Shown: positions 40,915 through 49,340 of the stretch, in pieces
How the letters are laid out: each line of letters starts with the position of its first letter
How positions within the stretch are numbered: the first letter of the stretch is position 1
NCBI GenBank assembly: GCA_902776935.1
Contig: CACYRS010000005.1
Span: forward strand, 1 to 64,000
Direction: 5' to 3'
DNA length: 64,000 nucleotides
Source: an uncultured Prevotellaceae bacterium
GTDB taxonomy: Bacteria; Bacteroidota; Bacteroidia; Bacteroidales; Bacteroidaceae
The notes under the pieces: generated by a model
Seen by the model: the letters and a program-made list of their open reading frames with translations, nothing else
What the model was told of the DNA's origin: nothing
Databases searched by the model: none
Program-made: the position numbers and the translations under genes

Positions 40915-42696
40915 ATGAAAACAATAATGAAAATAAAAGGCATGGGTGTCGGAATGCTTTTCTCGGCTGCCCTAATATGCTTCACCTCTTGCGACGACTT
41001 CCTGGATCGTCCTACAGAGGACAGCTATAATACGGACAACTATTATTCTTCTGATGAAGCTTGTATTTCTGGTGTAAACTACCTGTATAATTCTCCTTGG
41101 TATGATTTCCAGCGTGGCTTCATCAAAGTGGGTGAGGTGTTGTCTGGTAATATGTATTGGGGAGGAGAACCATATATGAACTTCTCTGTAAATGGTACAA
41201 ACGCTAATCTGATAGACATGTCGTATTCACTTTGGGCAGTCATCGGTCACTGTTCAACAGTGTATCAGTCTATTTCTGGAGCTAATGCTTCACAGTCTGT
41301 GAAGAATCAATGCATGGGAGAGTGCTTGGCATGGAAGGCTATGGCATACTTCTTCTTGGTGCGTTCGTTCGGTGACGTTCCCATTATTCACGATAACTCT
41401 GCAACGCTAGCAGCTGGCAATTACAATGAGATCTCCAAGGTTGAGAAGTCAGATGTATACGACTATATCATTCTTACTCTTGAAAAAGCAATGGAGTTGT
41501 TGCCAAAGGAGAAGAGTACAACAGGTCGTATTGATTACTACTGTGCAGAAGGCTTGTTGGCCAAGGTCTATCTGACTAAGGCAGGTGTTAAGGGGAGTCT
41601 TAACAATGATGACCTGGCAAAGGCCGCTCAGTATGCAAAGGATGTAATTGACAATTCCGGTCGTTCTCTGATGCCTGAATATGAAGATATCTTCCGCGGT
41701 TCGAACAATGTCAGCGATGAGAGTCTTTTCGCTTGGCGTTGGACGGTTGGTGCCCACTGGACATGTCAGAACTCACTGCAGAGTGACCTTGCCATTGAGG
41801 GTATTTGTGAGGTAGGTAACGTATGGGGTGGATGGGCTGGTCCGTCTACAGACCTGATGGAGGCTTTCGGTGTCCTCACAATTGAGGGTACAGGTACCGA
41901 TTCACGTTTGAAGGATTTCCCAAGCCCAGATAGCAGACCTGACATCGACAAGCGACGTAAGGCAACTATGATGCTCCCAGGTGACGTCTATTCTTACTTC
42001 TGGCGTGACAAGGGTGGTTTGGATTATCTGAAGTTCATCTATGACACAAGTTATAACAAGTCGGCAACCGGACAGCTTCAGGGACCTTGTGGTACAAACA
42101 ACGTTAAGCACCTTTATGGTAACACAGCCGACCACGTAGCTGAGATGGGTATCTCAGACGGTCGTATGGCTTCAGCACTTGCTACACATATCCTGCGTCT
42201 TGCCGATGTCTACCTAGTTTATGCAGAGGCGATGACACTTCAGGGAAAGGGCAGCGATGCTTCTGCTTGTGCTGCATATAACAAGGTACACCAGCGTGCC
42301 ATTCCTACAGCTGCGGCCGTCAACGGTCTTACATTCGACATGATTTGGAAGGAGCGTCGTCTGGAATTTGCCGGTGAGGGTGACCGTTGGTACGACTTTG
42401 TTCGTCGTGCTTACTATGATGTGGATGCATGCATCACAGAGCTAAAAAGTCAGCATCGTAACCAGTTGTGGAACTGCGATGCACTCTACAAGGCATATTA
42501 TAATTCTGGTCGTACTACCTGGAACATTGTAACGGCAGATGGCAATGTAGAATACAATTACGAAACTGCTGTTCCTAACGTAACGGCAAACTCATTCGTT
42601 CTTCCATTCCCAACAGAGGATGTTGCTTTGAACCCCAATATAGGTTCTAACGTTCCTCCTGTTCATGTGGACATTCGTGAAACTTATACTTATTAA
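40915..42696 (+). CDS. SusD-like glycan-binding lipoprotein (RagB/SusD)
   Basis: A 593-residue lipoprotein. I start it at the Met of MKTIMKIKG, which gives a normal signal (lipobox FTSC, then DDFLDRPTED) and begins 19 nt after susC. The longer frame from 40777 runs inside susC. Family features: CDDFLDRPTEDSYNTDNYY, the helical core GECLAWKAMAYFFLVRSFGDVPII near residue 140, AEGLLAKVYLTKAG, HILRLADVYLVYAEAM near residue 425, and WKERRLEFAGEGDRWYDFVRR near residue 485. It caps the SusC partner and binds the glycan on the cell surface. Confidence 0.95.
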   Translation: MKTIMKIKGMGVGMLFSAALICFTSCDDFLDRPTEDSYNTDNYYSSDEACISGVNYLYNSPWYDFQRGFIKVGEVLSGNMYWGGEPYMNFSVNGTNANLIDMSYSLWAVIGHCSTVYQSISGANASQSVKNQCMGECLAWKAMAYFFLVRSFGDVPIIHDNSATLAAGNYNEISKVEKSDVYDYIILTLEKAMELLPKEKSTTGRIDYYCAEGLLAKVYLTKAGVKGSLNNDDLAKAAQYAKDVIDNSGRSLMPEYEDIFRGSNNVSDESLFAWRWTVGAHWTCQNSLQSDLAIEGICEVGNVWGGWAGPSTDLMEAFGVLTIEGTGTDSRLKDFPSPDSRPDIDKRRKATMMLPGDVYSYFWRDKGGLDYLKFIYDTSYNKSATGQLQGPCGTNNVKHLYGNTADHVAEMGISDGRMASALATHILRLADVYLVYAEAMTLQGKGSDASACAAYNKVHQRAIPTAAAVNGLTFDMIWKERRLEFAGEGDRWYDFVRRAYYDVDACITELKSQHRNQLWNCDALYKAYYNSGRTTWNIVTADGNVEYNYETAVPNVTANSFVLPFPTEDVALNPNIGSNVPPVHVDIRETYTY

Positions 42697-44027
42697 TGAT
42701 TAAAATGCAATATAAAATGAAAAAGCATATTAGTTGGGCTTTACTTGCCGTCGCATTTGTTTCGCTCTTCGGCTCTTGTGCTGACGAACCCGACAAGTTT
42801 GAGTTGACCGGTGGTAAACCTACCATTAACTATATACGTTTGCAGAAAGCGGCTTCTAAGGACTCGCTTCTCGTGGAGGCATTCACCTCTACTCCTATCT
42901 GTATCGTCGGTGAGAACCTCACAAGTATCAAGGAGATGTTCTTCAATGACATCAAGGCAACTCTCAATACCAGTTACATCACTAATAACACCATGCTGCT
43001 CACTATTCCTAAGGACATTCCTGGAAGCAACACTGGTAAGATTTATATGGTTACACGTGATGCTGATACCGTTACCTACGATTTCAAGGTGCTTGTTCCT
43101 GCTCCTGTGGTTTCAGCCATGAAGAATGAGTGGACCAAGATCGGAGACGATGCCGTGATTACTGGTCAGTACTTCGTTAACGACCCCAACCAGCCTCTGA
43201 CGGTTACCTTTACAGGTATCGGAAACTCTACCAATATTCAGGTGCCTGCAGAGAACTTCAAGTCAATCTCTGCATCTCAGATCGTATTCAAGGTGCCTGA
43301 GGGTGTTCAGGAGGGCTTGGTTACAGTTTCTTCAATCTATGGTACTGGTACTTCTAAGTTCTACTTCCACGATAGCCGTGGTATCATTACAAACTTTGAT
43401 GGGGCAACTGACGTCGTTCCTCAGGGATGGAACATTAAGGCTACCTATAGTGATGTGAACGGAGTTGACGGACAGTACGTACAGGTAGGACCTGCAGAAA
43501 CAGAAGGTGGATGGGTTGAGGATCTCAAACTCCCATTCTGGTGTGGTAACTGGAACGGTGATCCTATGAGCATCACTTCTGGACCTGGTATTCCACTGCG
43601 CAACTTCCTGGATTTCTCTGATTGGGAGAATATGTCATACAAGATGGAACTCTATATTCCTAAGTCGAATCCATGGTCGGCAGGCACAATGCAGATTCTC
43701 TTCGTAAACAATAAGCAGTGTGCCAATGACTCTTGGCAGAACAATACCTATATCCACACAAGTGCGGATGGTGGACTTGACCTGCCTCGTGCACTCTATA
43801 ATCCTTGGAAGGACTCTGGTTCTTTCGACACGGGTGATGAGTGGATTACTGTAACTATTCCTCTGACGGATTTCGTATACAACGATGATGGTAGCAAGGT
43901 AAGCACTCCAATGAGTGAAAGTTCATTCGACAGCTTCATTATCTGGCCTATCAATGGTGGCGTTCAAGGTACGACTTGTACACCAATATTCCGCTATGAC
44001 AACATACGTGTTGTTCCAAATCTCTAA
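42696..44027 (+). CDS. Surface glycan-binding lipoprotein with IPT-like domains
   Basis: A 443-residue lipoprotein (lipobox FGSC, then ADEPDKFE). Its start codon shares a base with the susD stop (TAATG). Residues about 45-225 look like two immunoglobulin-like IPT/TIG domains (PTINYIRLQ..., PVVSAMKNEWTKIGDDAVITGQYF). The C-terminal part (about 230-443) is a carbohydrate-binding beta sandwich with many Trp and Gly residues: NFDGATDVVPQGWNIKATY, WVEDLKLPFWCGNWNGDP, YKMELYIPKSNPWSAGTMQIL and FRYDNIRVV. That is the pattern of SGBP-B proteins beside SusC/SusD in xylan and mannan loci. No catalytic residues are seen. It probably binds the target polysaccharide at the surface. Confidence 0.87.
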   Translation: MIKMQYKMKKHISWALLAVAFVSLFGSCADEPDKFELTGGKPTINYIRLQKAASKDSLLVEAFTSTPICIVGENLTSIKEMFFNDIKATLNTSYITNNTMLLTIPKDIPGSNTGKIYMVTRDADTVTYDFKVLVPAPVVSAMKNEWTKIGDDAVITGQYFVNDPNQPLTVTFTGIGNSTNIQVPAENFKSISASQIVFKVPEGVQEGLVTVSSIYGTGTSKFYFHDSRGIITNFDGATDVVPQGWNIKATYSDVNGVDGQYVQVGPAETEGGWVEDLKLPFWCGNWNGDPMSITSGPGIPLRNFLDFSDWENMSYKMELYIPKSNPWSAGTMQILFVNNKQCANDSWQNNTYIHTSADGGLDLPRALYNPWKDSGSFDTGDEWITVTIPLTDFVYNDDGSKVSTPMSESSFDSFIIWPINGGVQGTTCTPIFRYDNIRVVPNL

Positions 44028-44045
44028 TCAATTAAGCAAAAGACA

Positions 44046-46526
44046 ATGAAAAAGAACAATATCTTTTCGGCCATCTTGACGATGTGCTTAATGCTGACAG
44101 GAGCAGTCTCCTTTACGGCATGTAGCAACAATGACTTAGACACTAACCAGTTCACTTCTGGTGTTAGTCTCAACGTGTATGGTCCTACTCCCGTGATGCG
44201 TGGTGGTACACTCCGCTTCATCGGAAGTAATCTGGATCAGATCTCTCAGGTAGAGATTCCTGGTGTAGCCCCTATCACAAATATTGAGGTAGTGAAGTCG
44301 GGTGTTCCCAGTGAGATTCGTGTCGTTGTGCCTCACGACGGTCCTAAGCCAGGACTTGTTAAACTGACAACAAAGAGTGGTGATGTTATTACCACTATCA
44401 CAGAGTTGAATTACACCGAGGGTCTTAATCCTGCAAACATCACTATGACAGCTTCTGCTATGCCTGGTGATAAGATCCGCCTTAGCGTGCCGGAGAGTGG
44501 CGACGATTATCTCGACATTATTCACATGATAGAGTTTGCCGGTGGAGCGCAGGTTGGTGAGAATGACTTCACTGCTCATACCCGTTATCTCATTGAACTT
44601 GTTGTTCCTCAGACAGCAAAGACAGGTAAGCTGGATCTTTATACAGCCGACCTCACTGCAGCTGATGTTGACGAAAGTAGTGTTGAGTATCAGATTATCT
44701 CTACTGAAAAGGCTATTGAGATTGGTGTTCCATCAGTAAGCAAGGTTGCTTCTCCACGTGGTGAGGCAGCTGCCCAGGGTACTGTAACCGCTAAGGCAGG
44801 TGAGACAATTACAATCACAGGTACTTACTTCAACCTTGTTCAGGCTGTTAACTTCAATGCTGTTAAGGTTTCTGAATTTAAGTCTGATGGTAAGACTATT
44901 ACTGTTGCACTTCCTGCAGCCGCTGCTGATGGCGCTATCAGTTTCACAACTCTCTCTGGTGTAGTTGTTCCTGTAGGAAGCTTTGTAAGTGTTAAACCAA
45001 CAGAGGCTGTTGTTGCTCCAAATCCAGTAAAGGCTGGTGCAGAGTTGACAATCTCTGGTAAGGATCTCGACGTCGTAACAAGCGTAGAATTCCCAAGTGC
45101 TGATGCTCAGAGCGGTGATAACATCACTGTTTCAGCCGACAAGATTGTTGTAAAGGCTGTTCCTGAGAAGGCTACAGAGGGTAACATCACTCTCCGCATG
45201 GCTAATGGTGCCGGTGTGGAAGTAGCATTTACACTGGTGAAGCCGGTAATTACTGCCTACAACGTTAATCCGGCAAGTGCAGGTTCTCCATTGCAGATTA
45301 CCGGAACAGACCTTGACCTCGTGATGGATATTAATTTCGGAGAGGCTAAGAATGATAAGGATAAGTTTGAGGTGAATGCAGATGGTACTCAGATTACAGT
45401 TACTGTTCCTATGGCAGCAACCAGTGGAAAGCCTGTATTCAATCTTGCTAATGGCACATCAGTTGAAGGACTTGAACTCGAGATCAATGAGGCTGTATTC
45501 TGTTACTTCACAGAGATGCCTGCTGAGGATGCAGAACTGAAGGCTGGTGACTCATTCGTCCTGCCTGTTGCCAATGGTGACAAGCTGACAGGTGTTGAGA
45601 TCAACGGTGAGGCTTGTCAGTATGTCCTGACAGGTAACAACCAGCTGATTATCGGTGTTCCGGCCTCGGGTAAAAAGGGTTCTAAGGTTCGTCTGATCTC
45701 TTCTAATGGTGAGATTACCTATACTATTGACTTCATTCCAAATACAGAGGTTAATACCATGCTTTGGACTGGTCTTGCTGACTTGAAGAATTGGGGCTTC
45801 AACTGGGAAATCGGTAAGGGAGCCTTTGGCGATAACAATCCGAATATGTTCAAGGATATGGATTTGCAGGAAGGTGACGTTATCAGAGTATATGTTACTC
45901 CTGTTGATGGCTGGTGGATGGTTAAATTCTACGATGGTCACTGGACTGAGCATACTGAGGCAGGTGTTGCTGCAGGTATCGGCAGTACATGTGAGATAAG
46001 TCCAAACAACTACAATCTGGACGAGCATGATGGTGCTATAGAGTTCACAGCTACAGCTGCGTTGGTTGAACAGCTGACAACTCTCACTGACTGGGGCATG
46101 TGCTGGATTATGATGGGACAGGCCGTTATCACCAAGATTGCCGTTACTCACTATAACTCATTGGAAACAACTCTCTGGGAAGGCAGTGAGGATCTTGGCA
46201 CTTGGAGCAACCAGCCTTACATCCTGTCTGATGGTGGAGCCGAGTTTAAGGAACTTGGTGTTAAAGCTGGTCAGGTAGTACGCTGCTATGGAACGCGTTT
46301 GGACACTGATTGGCAGATACAGGTACTCGAGGGTCACTGGAGTAACAATGACAATCCTTATGGAAACTGGGGTAGTTGGAGCAATGAGGAATTTGATGCT
46401 AATGGCTGTCTTGCATTCACTCTTACACAGTCAATGATAGACCGTGCTTATCAGAGTGACGGCTGGGGTGGTGTCTTTGTTATACAAGGTACTCATTTCA
46501 TCTTGACTAAGATTACAATTGAGTAA
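44046..46526 (+). CDS. Surface lipoprotein with multiple IPT repeats and two C-terminal binding modules
   Basis: An 826-residue lipoprotein (lipobox FTAC, then SNNDLDTNQF). Starting at residue 40 there are about six IPT/TIG-like repeats of 75-85 residues, each opening like 'GTYFNLVQAVNFNAVKVSEF' or 'GKDLDVVTSVEFPSADAQ', which form an extended stalk. The C-terminus, from about residue 555, carries two related modules: TMLWTGLADLKNWGFNW with WWMVKFYDGHW and TTLWEGSEDLGTWSNQP with WQIQVLEGHW. They look like a tandem carbohydrate-binding duplicate. It would lift glycan-binding modules away from the cell. A strong terminator follows, which separates it from the GH26 genes. Confidence 0.83.
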   Translation: MKKNNIFSAILTMCLMLTGAVSFTACSNNDLDTNQFTSGVSLNVYGPTPVMRGGTLRFIGSNLDQISQVEIPGVAPITNIEVVKSGVPSEIRVVVPHDGPKPGLVKLTTKSGDVITTITELNYTEGLNPANITMTASAMPGDKIRLSVPESGDDYLDIIHMIEFAGGAQVGENDFTAHTRYLIELVVPQTAKTGKLDLYTADLTAADVDESSVEYQIISTEKAIEIGVPSVSKVASPRGEAAAQGTVTAKAGETITITGTYFNLVQAVNFNAVKVSEFKSDGKTITVALPAAAADGAISFTTLSGVVVPVGSFVSVKPTEAVVAPNPVKAGAELTISGKDLDVVTSVEFPSADAQSGDNITVSADKIVVKAVPEKATEGNITLRMANGAGVEVAFTLVKPVITAYNVNPASAGSPLQITGTDLDLVMDINFGEAKNDKDKFEVNADGTQITVTVPMAATSGKPVFNLANGTSVEGLELEINEAVFCYFTEMPAEDAELKAGDSFVLPVANGDKLTGVEINGEACQYVLTGNNQLIIGVPASGKKGSKVRLISSNGEITYTIDFIPNTEVNTMLWTGLADLKNWGFNWEIGKGAFGDNNPNMFKDMDLQEGDVIRVYVTPVDGWWMVKFYDGHWTEHTEAGVAAGIGSTCEISPNNYNLDEHDGAIEFTATAALVEQLTTLTDWGMCWIMMGQAVITKIAVTHYNSLETTLWEGSEDLGTWSNQPYILSDGGAEFKELGVKAGQVVRCYGTRLDTDWQIQVLEGHWSNNDNPYGNWGSWSNEEFDANGCLAFTLTQSMIDRAYQSDGWGGVFVIQGTHFILTKITIE

Positions 46527-46545
46527 TTTCTCCTTTTATCATAAG

Positions 46546-46580
46546 AGAGGCGTGGCGCATATACGTCGCGCCTCTTTTTT
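46546..46580 (+). terminator. Terminator inside the rightward PUL
   Basis: AGAGGCGTGGCG and the arm ending GCGCCTCT pair with minor mismatches, followed by six T. It lies 20 nt after the 826-residue gene and 21 nt before the first GH26 start. It should lower transcription of the enzyme genes compared with the binding genes. Confidence 0.75.
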
Positions 46581-46600
46581 GACTTAATAAAGCAAAAAAA

Positions 46601-48067
46601 ATGAACTATCCTAATAAACTGTTTTCTATACTTTCGATATTTGCATTATTAGGTTGTGGCGGAGGTAGCAGTGATGCTCCAGAACCAACGCCAACACCAC
46701 CAACACCTACAGTAACTGCACCAAGTGTGGTTTCCACATCACCTACCAATAATGCAACAGATATTGCTGTTGGCACAGTAAACGTAACCGTCACCTATGA
46801 CAAGGACATCATCCAGTCATCAGATGCCAGTCTGCAGCCAACTGTCACAGGAGGCTCACTCTCAGGAACGACATCTGTTAGCGGAAAGAATCTGACGTTC
46901 TCTGTCAACTGTCCTGATTACGAGAAAAAGGTCACAATAAATATTCCCAAAGGTCTCATTGGCGTGACTGGCGCCCTGGCAGATGCCTATACGTTCAGTT
47001 TTACAACTGTTAAGAAACCAGAGAGTCCGACAGCAAATATTTCTGCTTCACCTGTTGTTGCAAGTACTGATGCTGCAAAGAAGTTATATACCTATTTCAG
47101 AGACCAATATGGCCAGAAAGCTATCTCCAGTGTAATGGCGGATGTAAACTGGAATAATACGAACGCAGAAAAAGTAAATGCTCTTACAGGTAAATATCCT
47201 GCTATGAACTGCTACGACTTTATCCACATATATGTTCCAAAACAAGGCAGTAATGGCTGGATAGACTATACAGACATTACACCTGTCAAGCAGTGGGCCG
47301 ACGCTGGAGGCATTGTGCAGCTGATGTGGCATTTCAACGTGCCCCTTTCTGAGACGACGGAAATTAAAACAAACGGTGAAGGAGTAACTTGTTCGCCAGA
47401 CCAGACAACATTTAAGGCAACCAATGTCTTGACAAAAGGTTCATGGGAGAATAAGTGGTTCTATCAGGAGATGGAAAAGGTGGTTAGTGTAATCCTTAAA
47501 CTTCAGGATGCTGGCATCGCAGCTACCTGGCGTCCTTTCCATGAGGCTGCCGGAAACGCTACGGCAATGCAACAGGCAAACTGGACAAAAGCATGGTTCT
47601 GGTGGGGCTATGATGGAGCAGAGACTTATAAGAAGTTATGGATTGCAATGTTTGACTATTTTAAGCAGAAGGGTGTCAAGAACCTTATCTGGATATGGAC
47701 GACTCAGAATTATAACGGAAACTCTTCCCAATATAATCAAGATACAGACTGGTATCCAGGAGATAACTATGTCGATATGGTGGCTCGTGATCTCTATGGC
47801 AGTACTGCTGCAAAGAATAGCCAGGAGTTTAATGAAATCCAGACTTCCTACTCTAATAAGATGGTTGTCCTCGGAGAATGTGGCAAAGGCGATTCCGGTG
47901 AGCAAGGACGAATGAGCGACTGCTGGAATGCAGGTGCCAAATGGGGCCATTTCATGGTTTGGTATGAAAGAGGACAAGGTTCTACAGACACGATGTGCAG
48001 CGATGCATGGTGGAATGATGCTATGTCAAACCCTAATGTTATCACTCGTGATCAGGTAAAATATTAA
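46601..48067 (+). CDS. GH26 beta-mannanase with N-terminal Ig-like domain
   Basis: A 488-residue enzyme. The N-terminus has a lipoprotein-like signal (ALLGC, then GGGSSDAPEP) and a Pro/Thr linker. An immunoglobulin-like domain (about residues 40-135, PSVVSTSPTNNATDIAVG to TFSFTTVKKPES) follows. The GH26 domain, from about 150, has FRDQYGQKAISSVMADVNW, VQLMWHFNVPLSE, WRPFHEAAG with the acid/base Glu315 and VVLGECGKGDSGE with the nucleophile Glu426. The usual activity is endo-beta-1,4-mannanase. WxxFWWGYDGAETYKKLW and NLIWIWTTQNYNGN are further GH26 signatures. The Ig-like domain is very similar to that of the GH5 at 49341 but joined to another catalytic family. Confidence 0.92.
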   Translation: MNYPNKLFSILSIFALLGCGGGSSDAPEPTPTPPTPTVTAPSVVSTSPTNNATDIAVGTVNVTVTYDKDIIQSSDASLQPTVTGGSLSGTTSVSGKNLTFSVNCPDYEKKVTINIPKGLIGVTGALADAYTFSFTTVKKPESPTANISASPVVASTDAAKKLYTYFRDQYGQKAISSVMADVNWNNTNAEKVNALTGKYPAMNCYDFIHIYVPKQGSNGWIDYTDITPVKQWADAGGIVQLMWHFNVPLSETTEIKTNGEGVTCSPDQTTFKATNVLTKGSWENKWFYQEMEKVVSVILKLQDAGIAATWRPFHEAAGNATAMQQANWTKAWFWWGYDGAETYKKLWIAMFDYFKQKGVKNLIWIWTTQNYNGNSSQYNQDTDWYPGDNYVDMVARDLYGSTAAKNSQEFNEIQTSYSNKMVVLGECGKGDSGEQGRMSDCWNAGAKWGHFMVWYERGQGSTDTMCSDAWWNDAMSNPNVITRDQVKY

Positions 48068-48071
48068 AGAA

Positions 48072-49256
48072 ATGAAATCAAGATATTCTATATTTATATT
48101 ATCACTTGTTTTAATAGCTGGCTGTAACAGCAACAAAAACAAAGTCAATGAACCTCTGGCAGACTCAGGGCGAACAGAACGGACAGAGAACATGCTAGGG
48201 AATCTGAAACTCCTGGGTGACAGTGGCGTGTATATGTTCGGACACCATGATGATACCGTATATGGTATCGGATGGGAGGCTGACTATACAAATGACTCGA
48301 CTGTCAGTGCCAGGTCAGACGTGAAATCAGTTTGTGGTGATCTGCCTGCTGTATTATCATTCGATCTTGGACATATTGAACTTGGTGATGACAAGAATCT
48401 CGATGGTGTGCCGTTCGACCGTATCAGGAAAGAGATAATCAACCATTTTGATCATGGAGGCATGGTTACACTTTCCTGGCATTTGGATAATCCGTTGTCT
48501 GGAGGTACGGCATGGGTGGCTGATTCTCTGAAAGACATCGAGAAAAATACGGTAGCAGCTGTCCTTGAAGGAGGAGAGAAGCATGAAATGTTTTTGGGAT
48601 GGCTTGATAAGATCGCAGACTTTATCAACTCTCTTGAGACTCCCTATGGTATAAAGGTTCCCGTGGTATTCCGTCCTTGGCATGAGCATACAGGCAGCTG
48701 GTTTTGGTGGGGACAGGAGCTTTGTACAACAGAGCAATATAAGGCATTGTGGCAGATGACAGCAGAGAGGCTGAAGGATAAGGGTGTGATAAATGCACTA
48801 CTTGCATATTCACCAGGCACAGAGCCTGATGGCGATGCAGACAAATACCTTGAGCGCTATCCTGGTGATGAGATAATTGACGTTTTAGGTTTGGACAGCT
48901 ATTGCTTCGCTCCAGAGGCAGATACGCTTCAAATAGCCGATTACACCCAGAAACTTGACAAGAACTTGGGTATGATTGAAAAGGTTGCTAAAGAGCATGG
49001 TAAGGCAATGGCCCTGACAGAGACAGGCTATGAGGGTATAAAGACAGAAAACTGGTGGACGGAAACGCTTGCTCCAGTGCTCGCAAAACATCCTGTCAGC
49101 TATGTCTTAGTATGGCGTAATGCCAGGGAGAGACCATCTCATCATTATGCCCCATATCCAGGCCATCTCTCATCATCTGATTTCGTCAAGTTTTATAATT
49201 TGAATGAGACATTATTCCTGCATGATGTAAATGCACTTTACTTAAAACGTAAATAA
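48072..49256 (+). CDS. GH26 beta-mannanase/mannobiohydrolase-type lipoprotein
   Basis: A 394-residue GH26 lipoprotein (signal with IAGC, then NSNKNKVNE), 4 nt after the preceding GH26 stop. The catalytic domain has GVYMFGHHDDTVYGIGWEAD near residue 52, LPAVLSFDLGHIELG, MVTLSWHLDNPLSGG, VFRPWHEHTGSWFWWG with the acid/base Glu205, INALLAYSPGTEPD, DVLGLDSYCF and ALTETGYEGI with the nucleophile Glu317. It has no extra domain. Compared with the first GH26 it differs in the loops around the active site, so the two likely divide the work, one attacking long mannan and the other short products or galactose-substituted regions. That division is an inference. Confidence 0.93.
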   Translation: MKSRYSIFILSLVLIAGCNSNKNKVNEPLADSGRTERTENMLGNLKLLGDSGVYMFGHHDDTVYGIGWEADYTNDSTVSARSDVKSVCGDLPAVLSFDLGHIELGDDKNLDGVPFDRIRKEIINHFDHGGMVTLSWHLDNPLSGGTAWVADSLKDIEKNTVAAVLEGGEKHEMFLGWLDKIADFINSLETPYGIKVPVVFRPWHEHTGSWFWWGQELCTTEQYKALWQMTAERLKDKGVINALLAYSPGTEPDGDADKYLERYPGDEIIDVLGLDSYCFAPEADTLQIADYTQKLDKNLGMIEKVAKEHGKAMALTETGYEGIKTENWWTETLAPVLAKHPVSYVLVWRNARERPSHHYAPYPGHLSSSDFVKFYNLNETLFLHDVNALYLKRK

Positions 49257-49267
49257 TCGCATAATTA

Positions 49268-49299
49268 TTTGGAAGTTAATGTAAATATTTGTATCTTTG
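49268..49299 (+). promoter_or_regulatory. Internal promoter before GH5 gene
   Basis: TTTG at 49268-49271 and TATCTTTG at 49292-49299 are 20 nt apart, a well-formed Bacteroidetes promoter 41 nt before the GH5 ATG. It would let the GH5 genes be expressed apart from the rest of the PUL. Confidence 0.75.
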
Positions 49300-49340
49300 T
49301 AGTCGAATTTGGAAAAATTAAATACTAATTTGAATATATA

